Assembly (NCBI GenBank): GCA_028689675.1 | Contig: JAQVCS010000011.1 | Location: forward strand, 26,411 to 90,410 | Source of the DNA: Desulfovibrionaceae bacterium | GTDB lineage: Bacteria; Desulfobacterota; Desulfovibrionia; Desulfovibrionales; Desulfovibrionaceae | DNA: 64,000 nucleotides | Direction: 5' to 3' | In this document: positions 8,635-16,689 of the stretch, in pieces | How the letters are laid out: the number at the start of each line of letters is the position of its first letter | How positions within the stretch are numbered: position 1 is the first letter of the stretch | The notes under the pieces: generated by a model | The model's input: only the letters and a program-made list of their open reading frames with translations | Database searches by the model: none | Told to the model about the DNA's origin: nothing | Position numbers and translations under genes: made by a program

Positions 8635-9408
8635 TTATTTACTTTTTTCAGGGGCATCAAAGCGTGCCCACAGCACAGCGCCCAGCTCTACAGCCTTGGG
8701 CTTGCCCTCATGATCAATAGTGGCTGTGTCTGTATTCAGCGCGGCAAAGCCCCACCAGCCAGCAAAGGGTACGCCATAGGTGAATACGCCATTTTGGTCA
8801 GCTTTCACGGCCTGCGTTACCATATATTCATTGGGTGCGGCATAGGCTTTGTTTTTATTGTACAATTCCACTTCCACCATGGCATAGGGCACGGGCTTAC
8901 CATTCAGCAGCACTTGCCCCTGAAAAACATTGCCAGCATAATTGCCAAAGGGGCGCGTTAAGGGCACAATTTCTGTTTTTAAGCCAGCGGGCACATCCCA
9001 GCCTTCTTCTTCCCCAAAGGCGGCCACATAGGTTTTCGTGTAGTGGACAATATAGCAGTCTTCAGCAGGTTCCCAATAGGGCTTGGGGGAAAGAATAAAT
9101 TGATATACAGCAGGACGTTGCAGGGTAAAGTTTGCCTTCCAGCCCGCTTTGCCCATTACCTTAGAAGTGCTCAGGCTGGGCAGCAGGTCTTGCTTTTTGC
9201 CATCAATAATAACGGCAAAAGCATCGGGCTTTTCCATATCCATACCCACCATTTCCATGGGGTGAGAAAAAGAAATATCCAGCGTAAGCGCGGCATCTTT
9301 CTTTTCGCTCACGCTGGCTTTGGAAGGAATAACCATGCCAAAATGCGCCGCAGCCACTGAGGCCGTGCCAAGACTAAGGGCAAGGGCTACTATTAGAGTT
9401 TTTATCAC
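8635..9408 (-). CDS. nikK: NikK-like periplasmic metal-binding protein (DUF4198)
   Basis: A 257-residue exported protein. A signal peptide ends at VAAA and the mature protein begins HFGMVIPS, the His-first arrangement of NikK/DUF4198 proteins. Later motifs [21 protein letters not shown] and [10 protein letters not shown] are also characteristic. The GTG start is preceded by GGAGGAG. It heads the nickel transporter operon and probably captures Ni2+ in the periplasm. A 34-base inverted repeat lies just upstream. Assignment to nickel rather than cobalt is inferred from the presence of NikK plus NikL. Confidence 0.85.
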   Translation of the reverse strand: MIKTLIVALALSLGTASVAAAHFGMVIPSKASVSEKKDAALTLDISFSHPMEMVGMDMEKPDAFAVIIDGKKQDLLPSLSTSKVMGKAGWKANFTLQRPAVYQFILSPKPYWEPAEDCYIVHYTKTYVAAFGEEEGWDVPAGLKTEIVPLTRPFGNYAGNVFQGQVLLNGKPVPYAMVEVELYNKNKAYAAPNEYMVTQAVKADQNGVFTYGVPFAGWWGFAALNTDTATIDHEGKPKAVELGAVLWARFDAPEKSK

Positions 9409-9434
9409 GTTGTGCTCCTCCGTAATATGTTTTT

Positions 9435-9468
9435 AAAAATCGTGTTACGCATTGGTAGCACGATTTTT
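9435..9468. promoter_or_regulatory. 14-bp inverted repeat upstream of the nickel operon
   Basis: AAAAATCGTGTTAC and GTAGCACGATTTTT flank GCATTG; the arms match except for one base. It sits about 27 bases upstream of the nikK start. It could be a metal-responsive operator (the core GTGTTAC-N6-GTAGCAC resembles a NikR half-site pair, although the spacing is shorter than usual) or an attenuator hairpin, since it ends in T on either strand. Confidence 0.5.
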
Positions 9469-9833
9469 AAATAAGTAGCAAGCTTTTTTTTGATGCCTAG
9501 TCACAAAGCAGCATAATAGCCTAACGTGTTTATCTTTTTGAAAACAGGGCAGATCACTTTTTGTTTCTTTGCCGTGGGAGAATGCTTGCATAATTTTGAA
9601 AAAACTTTACTGTACCAGCAACAGCTTGATATGTAAGCCGTAAGGCCTCTTGGTGCTGGCATGTACCCAAAGTTCACTCTGTCTTGGTCGCGTTGAATGC
9701 GCGCTGGAATCATGCCCGCGCTGGCAACCCTTCCTTCTGTTGCCCGCTGTTTTTTGTTGTTGATACTTGGCTGCATAGTGCGCTGCCCTTCAGTCGGGCT
9801 TATGGACTGAGAAATTTTTATCAGGATTTTTTC
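9469..9833. other. Region between the nickel operon and the RNase E gene
   Basis: No gene. It should hold divergent promoters and a long 5' untranslated region for the RNase. GTACCAGCA near 9613 can pair with TGCTGG-C-ATGTAC near 9652, a possible leader stem. RNase E genes in other bacteria autoregulate through their 5' leader; whether that happens here is unknown. Confidence 0.4.
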
Positions 9834-12800
9834 ATGCATAGTGAACAGATTTCCCTTCTTCAGGGTGCTGCCCTTGTGGCAGACACTACTTCTTCTGTTG
9901 ATTCCCCTTCCCAAAACACAGCAACACAGCCCGTTGTAGAAAAGCCACGGCGTGGCCGCCCGCGCAAAACGCTGCCCAAAGAGGCAGAGCCAGCGGCAAC
10001 ACAGGCGCCAGAAGAGGCAGCCAAAAAGCCTGCGCCCAAAAAAGCGCGAGCTTTGCGCGCCCGCACCAGCCCGCCCACCGAGGCAGGGGCAGACGATACC
10101 CAGCCACCTGTAAAAAAAACAGGACGCCGCCGTGCTGTGAAGGCCAGCCAACCCCCTTTGCTTGAAGTTGCAGAAAGTGCTGTACCTGCCGAAGCTATAC
10201 CCGCAGCGGTGCAGACAAAGGCAGATTTGGCCGAGGCGCAGCCCATGCCCTTTGAAAGCCAGCCCGCGCCAGCCCATGAAGCCCAGCCTATGGCAGTTCC
10301 CGCCGAGGCACAGCCCGCCCCCGTTTTGGCAGCAGCCCAAGGTGAGCCAGCTCTTACAGAGCAGGCAATGCCTTTTGTGGATGAGCAGGCTACCGCTTTG
10401 CCTGTGCACATGCCAGCAGAGCAGCCAGACCAGCCGCAGGAACGCGATGGGCAAATCATTATAGCGGATGCGCTCCAAGCCGACGAAAGCTCAGCGGCGC
10501 CCGTGGTGCTTGCCCCAGAACAGGCAGAGCCCCAGTCTGCGTCAAGCCCAGTAGGTGAAGAGCTGCCCCAGCCCAAACTTTCCCCACGGGCAGCTTTTGA
10601 AGCAGCCTTTTTTGCCGCACAGCGTGCTGCCCATGCCGCTGCCCTGCGTGAAGCTGAAGCAGAGGCAGCGGCTTTAGGCAGTGCCCACAAAGCCCAGCCC
10701 AGCACGGCACTTGTTCAAGATATTGCCAGCCCTCAAGATGAGCACAGCATAGACAGCACACAGGCCGAAAAGCCCATGCCCAGCCTGACTGTGTCAGCCC
10801 CAGAAGCAAAGAGTGTGCCCAGCGCTGCTGAAGAAAGTCAGCCCCTTGCTACTGAGGTGAGCATGCCAAAAGAGCAGGCAGAGCAGGGGCAAGGCACAGC
10901 GCAAGCACAGGACAACCCAGAAGCAATCAGCACTGTGCTAGCGCTAGAAGAAACAGACGGAGCAAGCGCAACAGCAAATGCTGCCCCAACTGTAGAAGCA
11001 GAAACAAAAGCAGGCACAGGCGCTGAAGCCAGTGCCCTTGCTGAAGTAAGCACAGACAAAGCAACAGGTGCAGACGCAGCAGGCATTACCAGTGAAGCAG
11101 CAGATGCAGAGGGCGACGCCGAGCCAGAAGAGGGCGCAGACGCAGCAGAGGGCATGAGCGAAGAGGATGCAGAGGCGCAGCGCAAAAGCCGCCGTGGCCG
11201 CCGCGGTGGGCGCAGCCGCAAGCGTAAAAACAAAAGCCTGATGCACCCTGTTGCCGAGCCTTTGGATGTGGAGGCCAGCCCCGAACAAGCAGCCGAAGCT
11301 GAGCCCTTGCCCCGTCTTGCCGCTGATGAAGAGCATGACGACCTTGACGATGATTTTGACGATGAGGAATTGCTGGACGAAGACAGGCCAGTGAAGCGCG
11401 GCAAGCGCAAAATGTTTATCAGCGTTCTGCCCAGCGAACAGGTGGAAGTGACCATTGTTGATGAAGGCGTGGTCAGCGAATATTACCTTGAAATGCAGCA
11501 TCAGGCAAAAATTAAAGGCAATATTTATAAAGCCATAGTGCATAATATTGATACCAACTTGCAGGCAGCCTTTGTTAATTATGGCGCTGGCAAGAATGGC
11601 TTTTTGCAAATTGATGAAGTCCACCCCGAATATTACCTTGCCCACCACGAGCCCATGAAGGGGCGTAAGTACCCCCCCATTCAAAAAGTGCTGAAGGCTG
11701 GGCAGGAAGTGCTTGTGCAGGTGGTGAAAGAACCCAATGGCAGCAAGGGGGCATTTTTAACCACATGGCTTTCACTCGCTGGGCGTTTTTTGGTGCTCAC
11801 CCCAGGGCAGGAGCAAATAGGCGTTTCGCGTAAGGTGGAAAATGACGAAGAGCGCAGCCGCCTGCGTGAAATGATGAATGGCATTGAGCCAGGTGAAGGC
11901 TTGGGCGTGATTGTGCGCACGGTTTCTGCGGGCACATCCAAAACAACGCTGAAAAATGATTTGCAATATTTAAAGCGGGTGTGGAAAGATATTCGCAAAC
12001 GCGGCACGGCAGACGCAGCCCCTTGCCCCATTTATCAGGAGCCGGGGCTGGCAGAGCGGGCTGTGCGCGATTATTTGACCGACGATGTGAATGAAATTTG
12101 GGTTGACAATGCAGCCGTGGCCGAGGCCATACGCGAAACAGCCTCTTTGCTTTTTCCGCGTAAGGCTGATTTGGTAAAGGTGCATGCCGATGCGCGCCAA
12201 GGCATGTGGGAGCGTTTTGGCCTACAGCGCCAGCTTGAGCAGATTTATTCGCGCGAAGTGGTGCTGCCTTCTGGCGGGCGGCTGGTGTTTGACCAAACCG
12301 AAGCCTTGCTGGCCATTGATATCAACTCGGGCAAGATTTCTGGCAAAACGAATTTTGAAGCCATGGCGCACCGCACCAATATGGAAGCTGCCGAAGCCAT
12401 AGCCCGCCAGCTGAAATTACGAGATGTGGGCGGGCAGGTGGTTATTGACTTTATTGAAATGCGCGACAAAAATCATATTCGTGATGTGGAAAAAACCCTG
12501 CGCATTGCTATGAAAAATGACCGTGCCCGCCATGATGTAAACCGCATGAGCTCCTTTGGTTTGCTTGAGCTGGTGCGCCAGCGCACGGGCTCGTCTGCAC
12601 TGGCCATTACTATGGAACCCTGTCCGCATTGCGGTGGCACGGGCTTGCGCCGTAATATGGAATGGCAGGCCTTGCAGGCCTTGCGGGATATTCGCCGCAT
12701 GATTGTTGGCGGGCGTGATGAACGCTGTGTGTACCAAACCACGGCAGAAGTGGGCATGTATTTGCTGAATAATAAGCGCAAGAGCTTGCAGCTTATGGAA

Positions 12801-12842
12801 GAAAACAGCGGTAAGACAATAGAAATCAGCATTCGCCCCTAG
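9834..12842 (+). CDS. Ribonuclease E/G with a very long N-terminal extension
   Basis: A 1002-residue endoribonuclease. Residues about 1-500 are Ala/Pro/Glu/Gln-rich and probably disordered, with basic patches such as RGRPRK and KSRRGRRGGRSRKRKN and an acidic stretch (DDLDDDFDDEELLDED). The catalytic part begins at about residue 523: RKMFISVLPSEQVEVTIVDE, an S1 domain, AIDINSGKISGKTNFEAMA, the DNase I-like segment VIDFIEMRD and the Zn-link CPHCGGTG. Enterobacterial RNase E carries its scaffold at the C-terminus; here it is N-terminal. The start is the ATG preceded by CAGGA; an earlier in-frame start lacks a site. It acts in mRNA decay and rRNA/tRNA maturation. Confidence 0.92.
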   Translation: MHSEQISLLQGAALVADTTSSVDSPSQNTATQPVVEKPRRGRPRKTLPKEAEPAATQAPEEAAKKPAPKKARALRARTSPPTEAGADDTQPPVKKTGRRRAVKASQPPLLEVAESAVPAEAIPAAVQTKADLAEAQPMPFESQPAPAHEAQPMAVPAEAQPAPVLAAAQGEPALTEQAMPFVDEQATALPVHMPAEQPDQPQERDGQIIIADALQADESSAAPVVLAPEQAEPQSASSPVGEELPQPKLSPRAAFEAAFFAAQRAAHAAALREAEAEAAALGSAHKAQPSTALVQDIASPQDEHSIDSTQAEKPMPSLTVSAPEAKSVPSAAEESQPLATEVSMPKEQAEQGQGTAQAQDNPEAISTVLALEETDGASATANAAPTVEAETKAGTGAEASALAEVSTDKATGADAAGITSEAADAEGDAEPEEGADAAEGMSEEDAEAQRKSRRGRRGGRSRKRKNKSLMHPVAEPLDVEASPEQAAEAEPLPRLAADEEHDDLDDDFDDEELLDEDRPVKRGKRKMFISVLPSEQVEVTIVDEGVVSEYYLEMQHQAKIKGNIYKAIVHNIDTNLQAAFVNYGAGKNGFLQIDEVHPEYYLAHHEPMKGRKYPPIQKVLKAGQEVLVQVVKEPNGSKGAFLTTWLSLAGRFLVLTPGQEQIGVSRKVENDEERSRLREMMNGIEPGEGLGVIVRTVSAGTSKTTLKNDLQYLKRVWKDIRKRGTADAAPCPIYQEPGLAERAVRDYLTDDVNEIWVDNAAVAEAIRETASLLFPRKADLVKVHADARQGMWERFGLQRQLEQIYSREVVLPSGGRLVFDQTEALLAIDINSGKISGKTNFEAMAHRTNMEAAEAIARQLKLRDVGGQVVIDFIEMRDKNHIRDVEKTLRIAMKNDRARHDVNRMSSFGLLELVRQRTGSSALAITMEPCPHCGGTGLRRNMEWQALQALRDIRRMIVGGRDERCVYQTTAEVGMYLLNNKRKSLQLMEENSGKTIEISIRP

Positions 12843-12861
12843 GGTATAGATACAAGAGCAC

Positions 12862-12898
12862 AAAGCCCTTTGCTTGTCTTGGGCAAAGGGCTTTTTTT
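12862..12898 (+). terminator. Intrinsic terminator of the RNase E gene
   Basis: AAAGCCCTTTGC pairs perfectly with GCAAAGGGCTTT around a 9-base loop and is followed by T. Confidence 0.9.
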
Positions 12899-12919
12899 AT
12901 ATTGTGTGCAAGAGGCACA

Positions 12920-13501
12920 ATGATGGCAAAAACAATATTATTACATGTGTGCTGCGGCCCTTGCTGCATTATGCCCATAACGCGTTTGCGTGAAGAAGGC
13001 TATGCCGTGACGGCCTATTTTATGAACCCCAACATCCAACCCCTAGCAGAATATTTGCGCCGCCGCGAGGCCTTGGCCGCTGTGGCCGAGCAAATGCACT
13101 TTGCTGTTATTTGGGACGATAAAGCGTGGAATATGACGCGTTGGCTTGCCGATGTGGCAGGCAGGCAAGACAGCCCCCCTGCACGCTGTGCTTATTGCTA
13201 CAGCACACGGCTTGATGCCAGCTATGCCAAGGCGCAGGCTTTGGGCTTTGATGCTTTTTCATCTTCCTTGCTCTATTCCAAATATCAGCAGCACGAAGGC
13301 ATTGCTGCCCACTGTGCGGCTTTGGCAGCGCAAGGCAAGGTGGATTTTGTGTATCGTGATTTTCGCACCGATTGGCAAGAAGGCATAGACCGCTCGCGCG
13401 CTATGGAAATTTACCGCCAGCCCTATTGCGGCTGTGTGTATTCCGAAGCCGAACGCTATGCAAAAAAACTTCTCAAGCTGCAATCGGCGCAGGCAGAATA
13501 A
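12920..13501 (+). CDS. queH: Epoxyqueuosine reductase QueH
   Basis: A 193-residue QueH-type (DUF208) protein that reduces epoxyqueuosine to queuosine in tRNA, the non-cobalamin alternative to QueG. The metal-ligand cysteines are visible: HVCCGPCC near residue 10, ARCAYCYSTRL near residue 90 and QPYCGCVYS near residue 170. The start is ATG 12920 after AGAGG; the next ATG, three bases on, is equally possible. The gene is followed directly by the tRNA-Asn unit, and tRNA-Asn is one of the four tRNAs that carry queuosine, a neat adjacency that may be chance. Confidence 0.92.
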   Translation: MMAKTILLHVCCGPCCIMPITRLREEGYAVTAYFMNPNIQPLAEYLRRREALAAVAEQMHFAVIWDDKAWNMTRWLADVAGRQDSPPARCAYCYSTRLDASYAKAQALGFDAFSSSLLYSKYQQHEGIAAHCAALAAQGKVDFVYRDFRTDWQEGIDRSRAMEIYRQPYCGCVYSEAERYAKKLLKLQSAQAE

Positions 13502-13518
13502 AATATACTAAAAAATGC

Positions 13519-13547
13519 TTGACGGCAGGAACGCTTTCCCGTACAAG
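13519..13547 (+). promoter_or_regulatory. Sigma-70 promoter of tRNA-Asn
   Basis: TTGACG (13519-13524), 17 bases, TACAAG (13542-13547). The layout copies that of the tRNA-Glu promoter. Confidence 0.7.
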
Positions 13548-13573
13548 TCTCCTTGCGCTGAACAACACAGCAC

Positions 13574-13649
13574 TCCCCGATGGCTCAATCGGCAGAGCGG
13601 GTGACTGTTAATCACTAGGTTGGCGGTTCAAGTCCGTCTCGGGGAGCCA
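13574..13649 (+). tRNA. tRNA-Asn (anticodon GUU)
   Basis: Acceptor TCCCCGA/TCGGGGA, anticodon loop TGTTAAT with GTT, T-loop GGTTCAAGTCC and encoded CCA; 76 nt. Confidence 0.97.
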
Positions 13650-13660
13650 AAAAGAAAGCA

Positions 13661-13692
13661 AGCCCTCACAGGTAACACTGTGAGGGCTTTTT
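13661..13692 (+). terminator. Intrinsic terminator after tRNA-Asn
   Basis: AGCCCTCACAG pairs with CTGTGAGGGCT, followed by five T. Confidence 0.9.
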
Positions 13693-13751
13693 CTGTCCCC
13701 TAAACAAGGGGGGCAATTTTCCAGACAGCTGAGGCGCGTTTTCATGGGCGT

Positions 13752-14159
13752 CTATTTATTGGTGGGCGTATTATGTTTGTCGCGTAGCTCGACGGGAATA
13801 GCTTCTAACAATACGCGATCGGCGATCATGTCCTTGGTGGCATGAAAATATTTTTGAAAATGCGGCGTGTCGCGGTGCGTCTGGTAGGCTTTTTCATCCA
13901 CATACATTTCAAAAAACATGAGCTTGGTAGGATCATTTTTGTCCGCTACGGCATAAATGGCCACTACGCCGGGTTCCAGACGCAAGGCGGCTTCCATTCC
14001 CTCCTTTACGGCGGCAGTAAAGGCGTCCAATTGGTCGGCCTTGATGTGTAATTGGGCTATGCGAATGGCTGTAGGTTCGGCGGCATAGGCCGTTGCTACG
14101 CTGGTGGGTACAAAGAAAGCCGCTAAGAGAAGACAGTGAATACAATGGCGGATGCTCAT
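13752..14159 (-). CDS. Exported ABM-domain (quinol monooxygenase-like) protein
   Basis: A 135-residue protein with a signal peptide ending near AYAA and a single antibiotic-biosynthesis-monooxygenase (ABM/YgiN-like) domain: IRIAQLHIKADQLDAFTAAV, LEPGVVAIYAVADKNDPTKL and EMYVDEKAYQTHRDTPHF. Such dimeric ferredoxin-like proteins oxidise quinols or act on reactive aromatics. It is the last gene of a minus-strand run of six small redox or detoxification genes. Periplasmic location is predicted from the signal. Substrate unknown. Confidence 0.85.
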   Translation of the reverse strand: MSIRHCIHCLLLAAFFVPTSVATAYAAEPTAIRIAQLHIKADQLDAFTAAVKEGMEAALRLEPGVVAIYAVADKNDPTKLMFFEMYVDEKAYQTHRDTPHFQKYFHATKDMIADRVLLEAIPVELRDKHNTPTNK

Positions 14160-14229
14160 TAAATTATCCTTTTGTATATGGGGAAATTATTTTCTCCATA
14201 GTATTTGTTACGTTGTTTATAAGAAATTC

Positions 14230-14270
14230 ATGAATACCAAGAGGCTTGGGGCTTCCCTCTTGGCATTCAT
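14230..14270. terminator. Hairpin between tautomerase and monooxygenase genes
   Basis: ATGAATACCAAGAGG and CCTCTTGGCATTCAT form a 15-bp stem with one mismatch and an 11-base loop. No strong T-run; it may lower expression of the distal gene or protect the upstream mRNA. Confidence 0.5.
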
Positions 14271-14287
14271 TTATCAAGCCAGCCCAG

Positions 14288-14473
14288 CTACAGTATATCG
14301 GAAAGCAGGACACCGCCCACGCCTACATTTTCCAAGGCATTTTCTTTAAGAAAGACATAAAAAGAAGCCATGGGGAGGTTCATAATTCGTGCGGCTAATG
14401 CGGTAAATTCTGCGGTCAGCTCTTGTTTTTGCTCTTTGCTCAGGGAAGCGGCTTCCAAAGTAATGACTGGCAT
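14288..14473 (-). CDS. 4-oxalocrotonate tautomerase family protein
   Basis: A 61-residue protein whose initiator Met precedes Pro (MPVITLEAASLSKEQKQEL), so the mature N-terminus is the catalytic Pro1 of the tautomerase superfamily. Length is exactly typical of 4-OT subunits. The gene follows the flavoprotein gene by 33 bases and has a GGAG site. It probably tautomerises an unsaturated keto acid; the real substrate is not known. Confidence 0.85.
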   Translation of the reverse strand: MPVITLEAASLSKEQKQELTAEFTALAARIMNLPMASFYVFLKENALENVGVGGVLLSDIL

Positions 14474-14506
14474 AGTGTTCTCCTTTTTATTACGGGAATG
14501 GACAGA

Positions 14507-15184
14507 CTACAGGCCTTCTCCCAAAGCTCTTGCGGCAGGCGGATAGCCCGTGCCCTCAATATCCTTGCGGGCAAAGACATTTTTGGCCAGCACCACGCCC
14601 TGATCCTCCCAAGGAAGGTACTGTTGCAGCACCTTGTAGTGTGCCATAATGGCGTCCATGTTCCAGTCCGTATTGCTGCCGCAGGTGACAAGCATGGCGG
14701 ACTTCAGGGGGTGCTTGCGCAGAGCCACACGCTGTGGCATCAAACGATCCAGAACGGTTTTCAGTTGCGCGGTCATGTTAAAATAATACAGCGGCGTGAC
14801 CAGCACGAGCATGTCTGCCGACAGAATTTCTGGCAGAATTTTCTGCATGGCGTCTTTCTGGATGCATTCCCCATTGTGCTCATTACAGTAATAACAGGCA
14901 CGGCAAAAGCCGACCTTTTCAAAGGCTGTATCAAAACGAACAATGGTATGCCCCTTGGACGAGGCTCCGGCTATAAATTCGTCAGCCAGCAGTGCCGACG
15001 TTCCCTGACGGTGGGGGCTGCCTGTAAGAACAACGATGTTCATAGATTTTCCTTCATCATTAGCCGCCAGAACATCGGCGGGTGAAGTCATTTGGGGCAA
15101 AAGGCTGAAAGCCAGCGCACCTCCGAGCATTTTTAGCATATAACGGCGTGTTGTCAGGTGCTCTGTATCTTGTTCACTGTGCAT
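14507..15184 (-). CDS. Tat-exported NAD(P)H-dependent flavin reductase-like protein
   Basis: A 225-residue protein. The N-terminus has a twin-arginine-type signal (TTRRYMLKMLGGALAFSLL). The rest is a flavodoxin-like fold: VVLTGSPHRQGTSALLADEF (FMN phosphate loop), CRACYYCNEHNGECIQKD and VTPLYYFNMTAQLKTVLDR, the pattern of iron-sulfur flavoprotein/NAD(P)H oxidoreductases. The chosen start has GAGGGAA upstream; an earlier in-frame ATG at 15232 does not. It lies in the same operon-like run as a second Tat flavodoxin. An exported FMN reductase is unusual. Confidence 0.82.
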   Translation of the reverse strand: MHSEQDTEHLTTRRYMLKMLGGALAFSLLPQMTSPADVLAANDEGKSMNIVVLTGSPHRQGTSALLADEFIAGASSKGHTIVRFDTAFEKVGFCRACYYCNEHNGECIQKDAMQKILPEILSADMLVLVTPLYYFNMTAQLKTVLDRLMPQRVALRKHPLKSAMLVTCGSNTDWNMDAIMAHYKVLQQYLPWEDQGVVLAKNVFARKDIEGTGYPPAARALGEGL

Positions 15185-15404
15185 GTCTATTCCCTCAAGA
15201 GTGTGTCTTTTTGGCAAGGGGATTGTCTCCACCCGCTACAAAATAGGTTCGCTTGTGTTCAAAGAGCATTAGGCTGGGCATATGCCGCAAAGCTTACGTC
15301 TCTATCGTTCACTGCGGCGTGCACTCCCCTCTGTGCATGAAGCAGAAGCAGGAGCAAAAAAAAGCGGCCTTTCCAGAGATAACTGGGCAGGCCGTTGTAT
15401 GTAC

Positions 15405-16070
15405 TTAGCCAGCAAGCAAACCCAGCTTGTGCAACCACGCATCCACGTCATTTTGGGCGCGGGCTACCCGAGAACCGTTTATATCAAGCCCTTCCACTAT
15501 GCGCGCCCGCGGGCAAAGGCTTTTCAAATCGCGCAGGCTGTGCCCAAATCGGCCTCCGCCATGTGTACAAAACGGTACAAGGGTCTTGTCGCCAAGATCA
15601 TACTTTTCCAGAAGGGTAAACAAGGGCATGGGCATGCCGCTCCACCAGTTAGGGAAGCCGATGAATACGGTTTTGTAAGCATCCAGATTGGGAATTTCCG
15701 TAGCAATCTGCGGGCGGGCAGTGCTCTTTTGTTCCTGTTTTGCTTGCTCCACAACAGCATCATAGTCGCGAGAATACGGCGTCACAGTTTTGAGCTCGAT
15801 GAGCTCACCCCCCACGCGCTTGTGAATTTGTTCGGCCACAGTACGGGTGTTGCCTGAATGTGAAAAATAAAGAATCAGCATGCTGCCTCCTTGGGCTTCC
15901 GCTGCAAATGCGGGAGAAATGGATGAGAGTGCGGGGACGATACCTGCCGCCAAGGTGCCTGCAAGGGCATATTTTAGGAAACTGCGTCTGGAAAGTGGAA
16001 GGGCTTCTTTTTTTATGGGCATACTCTGGTTTTTCTCAGATGAAGGGGAAAGAATATGAAGTTGTTTCAT
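15405..16070 (-). CDS. Tat-exported flavodoxin
   Basis: A 221-residue protein with a clear Tat signal (SRRSFLKYALAGTLAAGIVP) then a flavodoxin domain: LILYFSHSGNTRTVAEQIHK as FMN loop, IGFPNWWSGMPMPLFTLLEK and PFCTHGGGRFGHSL. This subfamily (flavodoxin_4 type) usually sits with aromatic or quinone redox genes. The start ATG at 16070 has AAAGGA 8 bases upstream. It presumably carries electrons in the periplasm after folding with FMN in the cytoplasm; the partner is unknown. Confidence 0.85.
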   Translation of the reverse strand: MKQLHILSPSSEKNQSMPIKKEALPLSRRSFLKYALAGTLAAGIVPALSSISPAFAAEAQGGSMLILYFSHSGNTRTVAEQIHKRVGGELIELKTVTPYSRDYDAVVEQAKQEQKSTARPQIATEIPNLDAYKTVFIGFPNWWSGMPMPLFTLLEKYDLGDKTLVPFCTHGGGRFGHSLRDLKSLCPRARIVEGLDINGSRVARAQNDVDAWLHKLGLLAG

Positions 16071-16137
16071 GGTAAAAATCCTTTATAACGCTGTGTTATG
16101 ATCAATACATTCGAAAGCTGGACACGGACGCAAAGCC

Positions 16138-16653
16138 TTACTCTAGCCTTTCCAGACGAACGGAGAAATTGCCGTGCATCCCAGCCAGTTTTTCTGTTCC
16201 GCTTTCAATGCGTCCCAAGGGGACAAGTCCGTTCGAGTGTCTAAAATCCTTGTAAAAAATGGCTAGATTGCCCCACGGGGCATAGTAGGTGAAGCTACCC
16301 ACTGAGGGAGTGCAGCTGGAGGGCGCATCCTGTGTATCCAGTTTTCTGGGAGGATAGCCGATTTTTTCTGTCCCGCTGTAGTCTTCAAAATGCAGCGTTA
16401 GGGGCAACAGGGAAACGAGGTCACGGCTGGCCGAATTATTTTCCAACATCACCACAAGGCTTTCATTGCCGAAACGCAGGCGTATTTTTGCCTGTTCCTG
16501 CTTGTTGGCGGAATACGCTTCTGCTGTATGCGCTGGCGGCAGACTTTGGCCTTTACTGTTCGGCGCATCGGCAGCCCACCCATACCCTGCAGAGGCAGCT
16601 CCGCCCCATATGATTCCAGCGAGTATACCTAATGCCCAAAGATATTTTTTCAT
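16138..16653 (-). CDS. Exported cyclophilin-like domain protein
   Basis: A 171-residue protein with a signal peptide (ends near SAGYGWA) followed by the cyclophilin-like fold seen next to flavodoxins: ASRDLVSLLPLTLHFEDYSG, GYPPRKLD, TYYAPWGNLAIFYKDFRHS and GLVPLGRIESG. Isomerase residues of true cyclophilins are not present, so a prolyl isomerase role is unlikely. It lies immediately upstream of the flavodoxin gene in transcription order, an arrangement common for this family. Function unknown. Confidence 0.82.
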   Translation of the reverse strand: MKKYLWALGILAGIIWGGAASAGYGWAADAPNSKGQSLPPAHTAEAYSANKQEQAKIRLRFGNESLVVMLENNSASRDLVSLLPLTLHFEDYSGTEKIGYPPRKLDTQDAPSSCTPSVGSFTYYAPWGNLAIFYKDFRHSNGLVPLGRIESGTEKLAGMHGNFSVRLERLE

Positions 16654-16689
16654 ATGTCTAACCCTTCGGTTATCCGCAGCAGAGAAGTA

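Noticed and set aside
9501..11684. Several long minus-strand frames opposite the RNase E N-terminal half
   Set aside because: They mirror the Ala/Pro/Glu-rich low-complexity coding sequence and have no start signals or recognisable domains.
14423..15085. Plus-strand 220-residue frame opposite the Tat flavin reductase
   Set aside because: The minus strand has FMN-loop and signal-peptide motifs with a good start; the plus frame has none.
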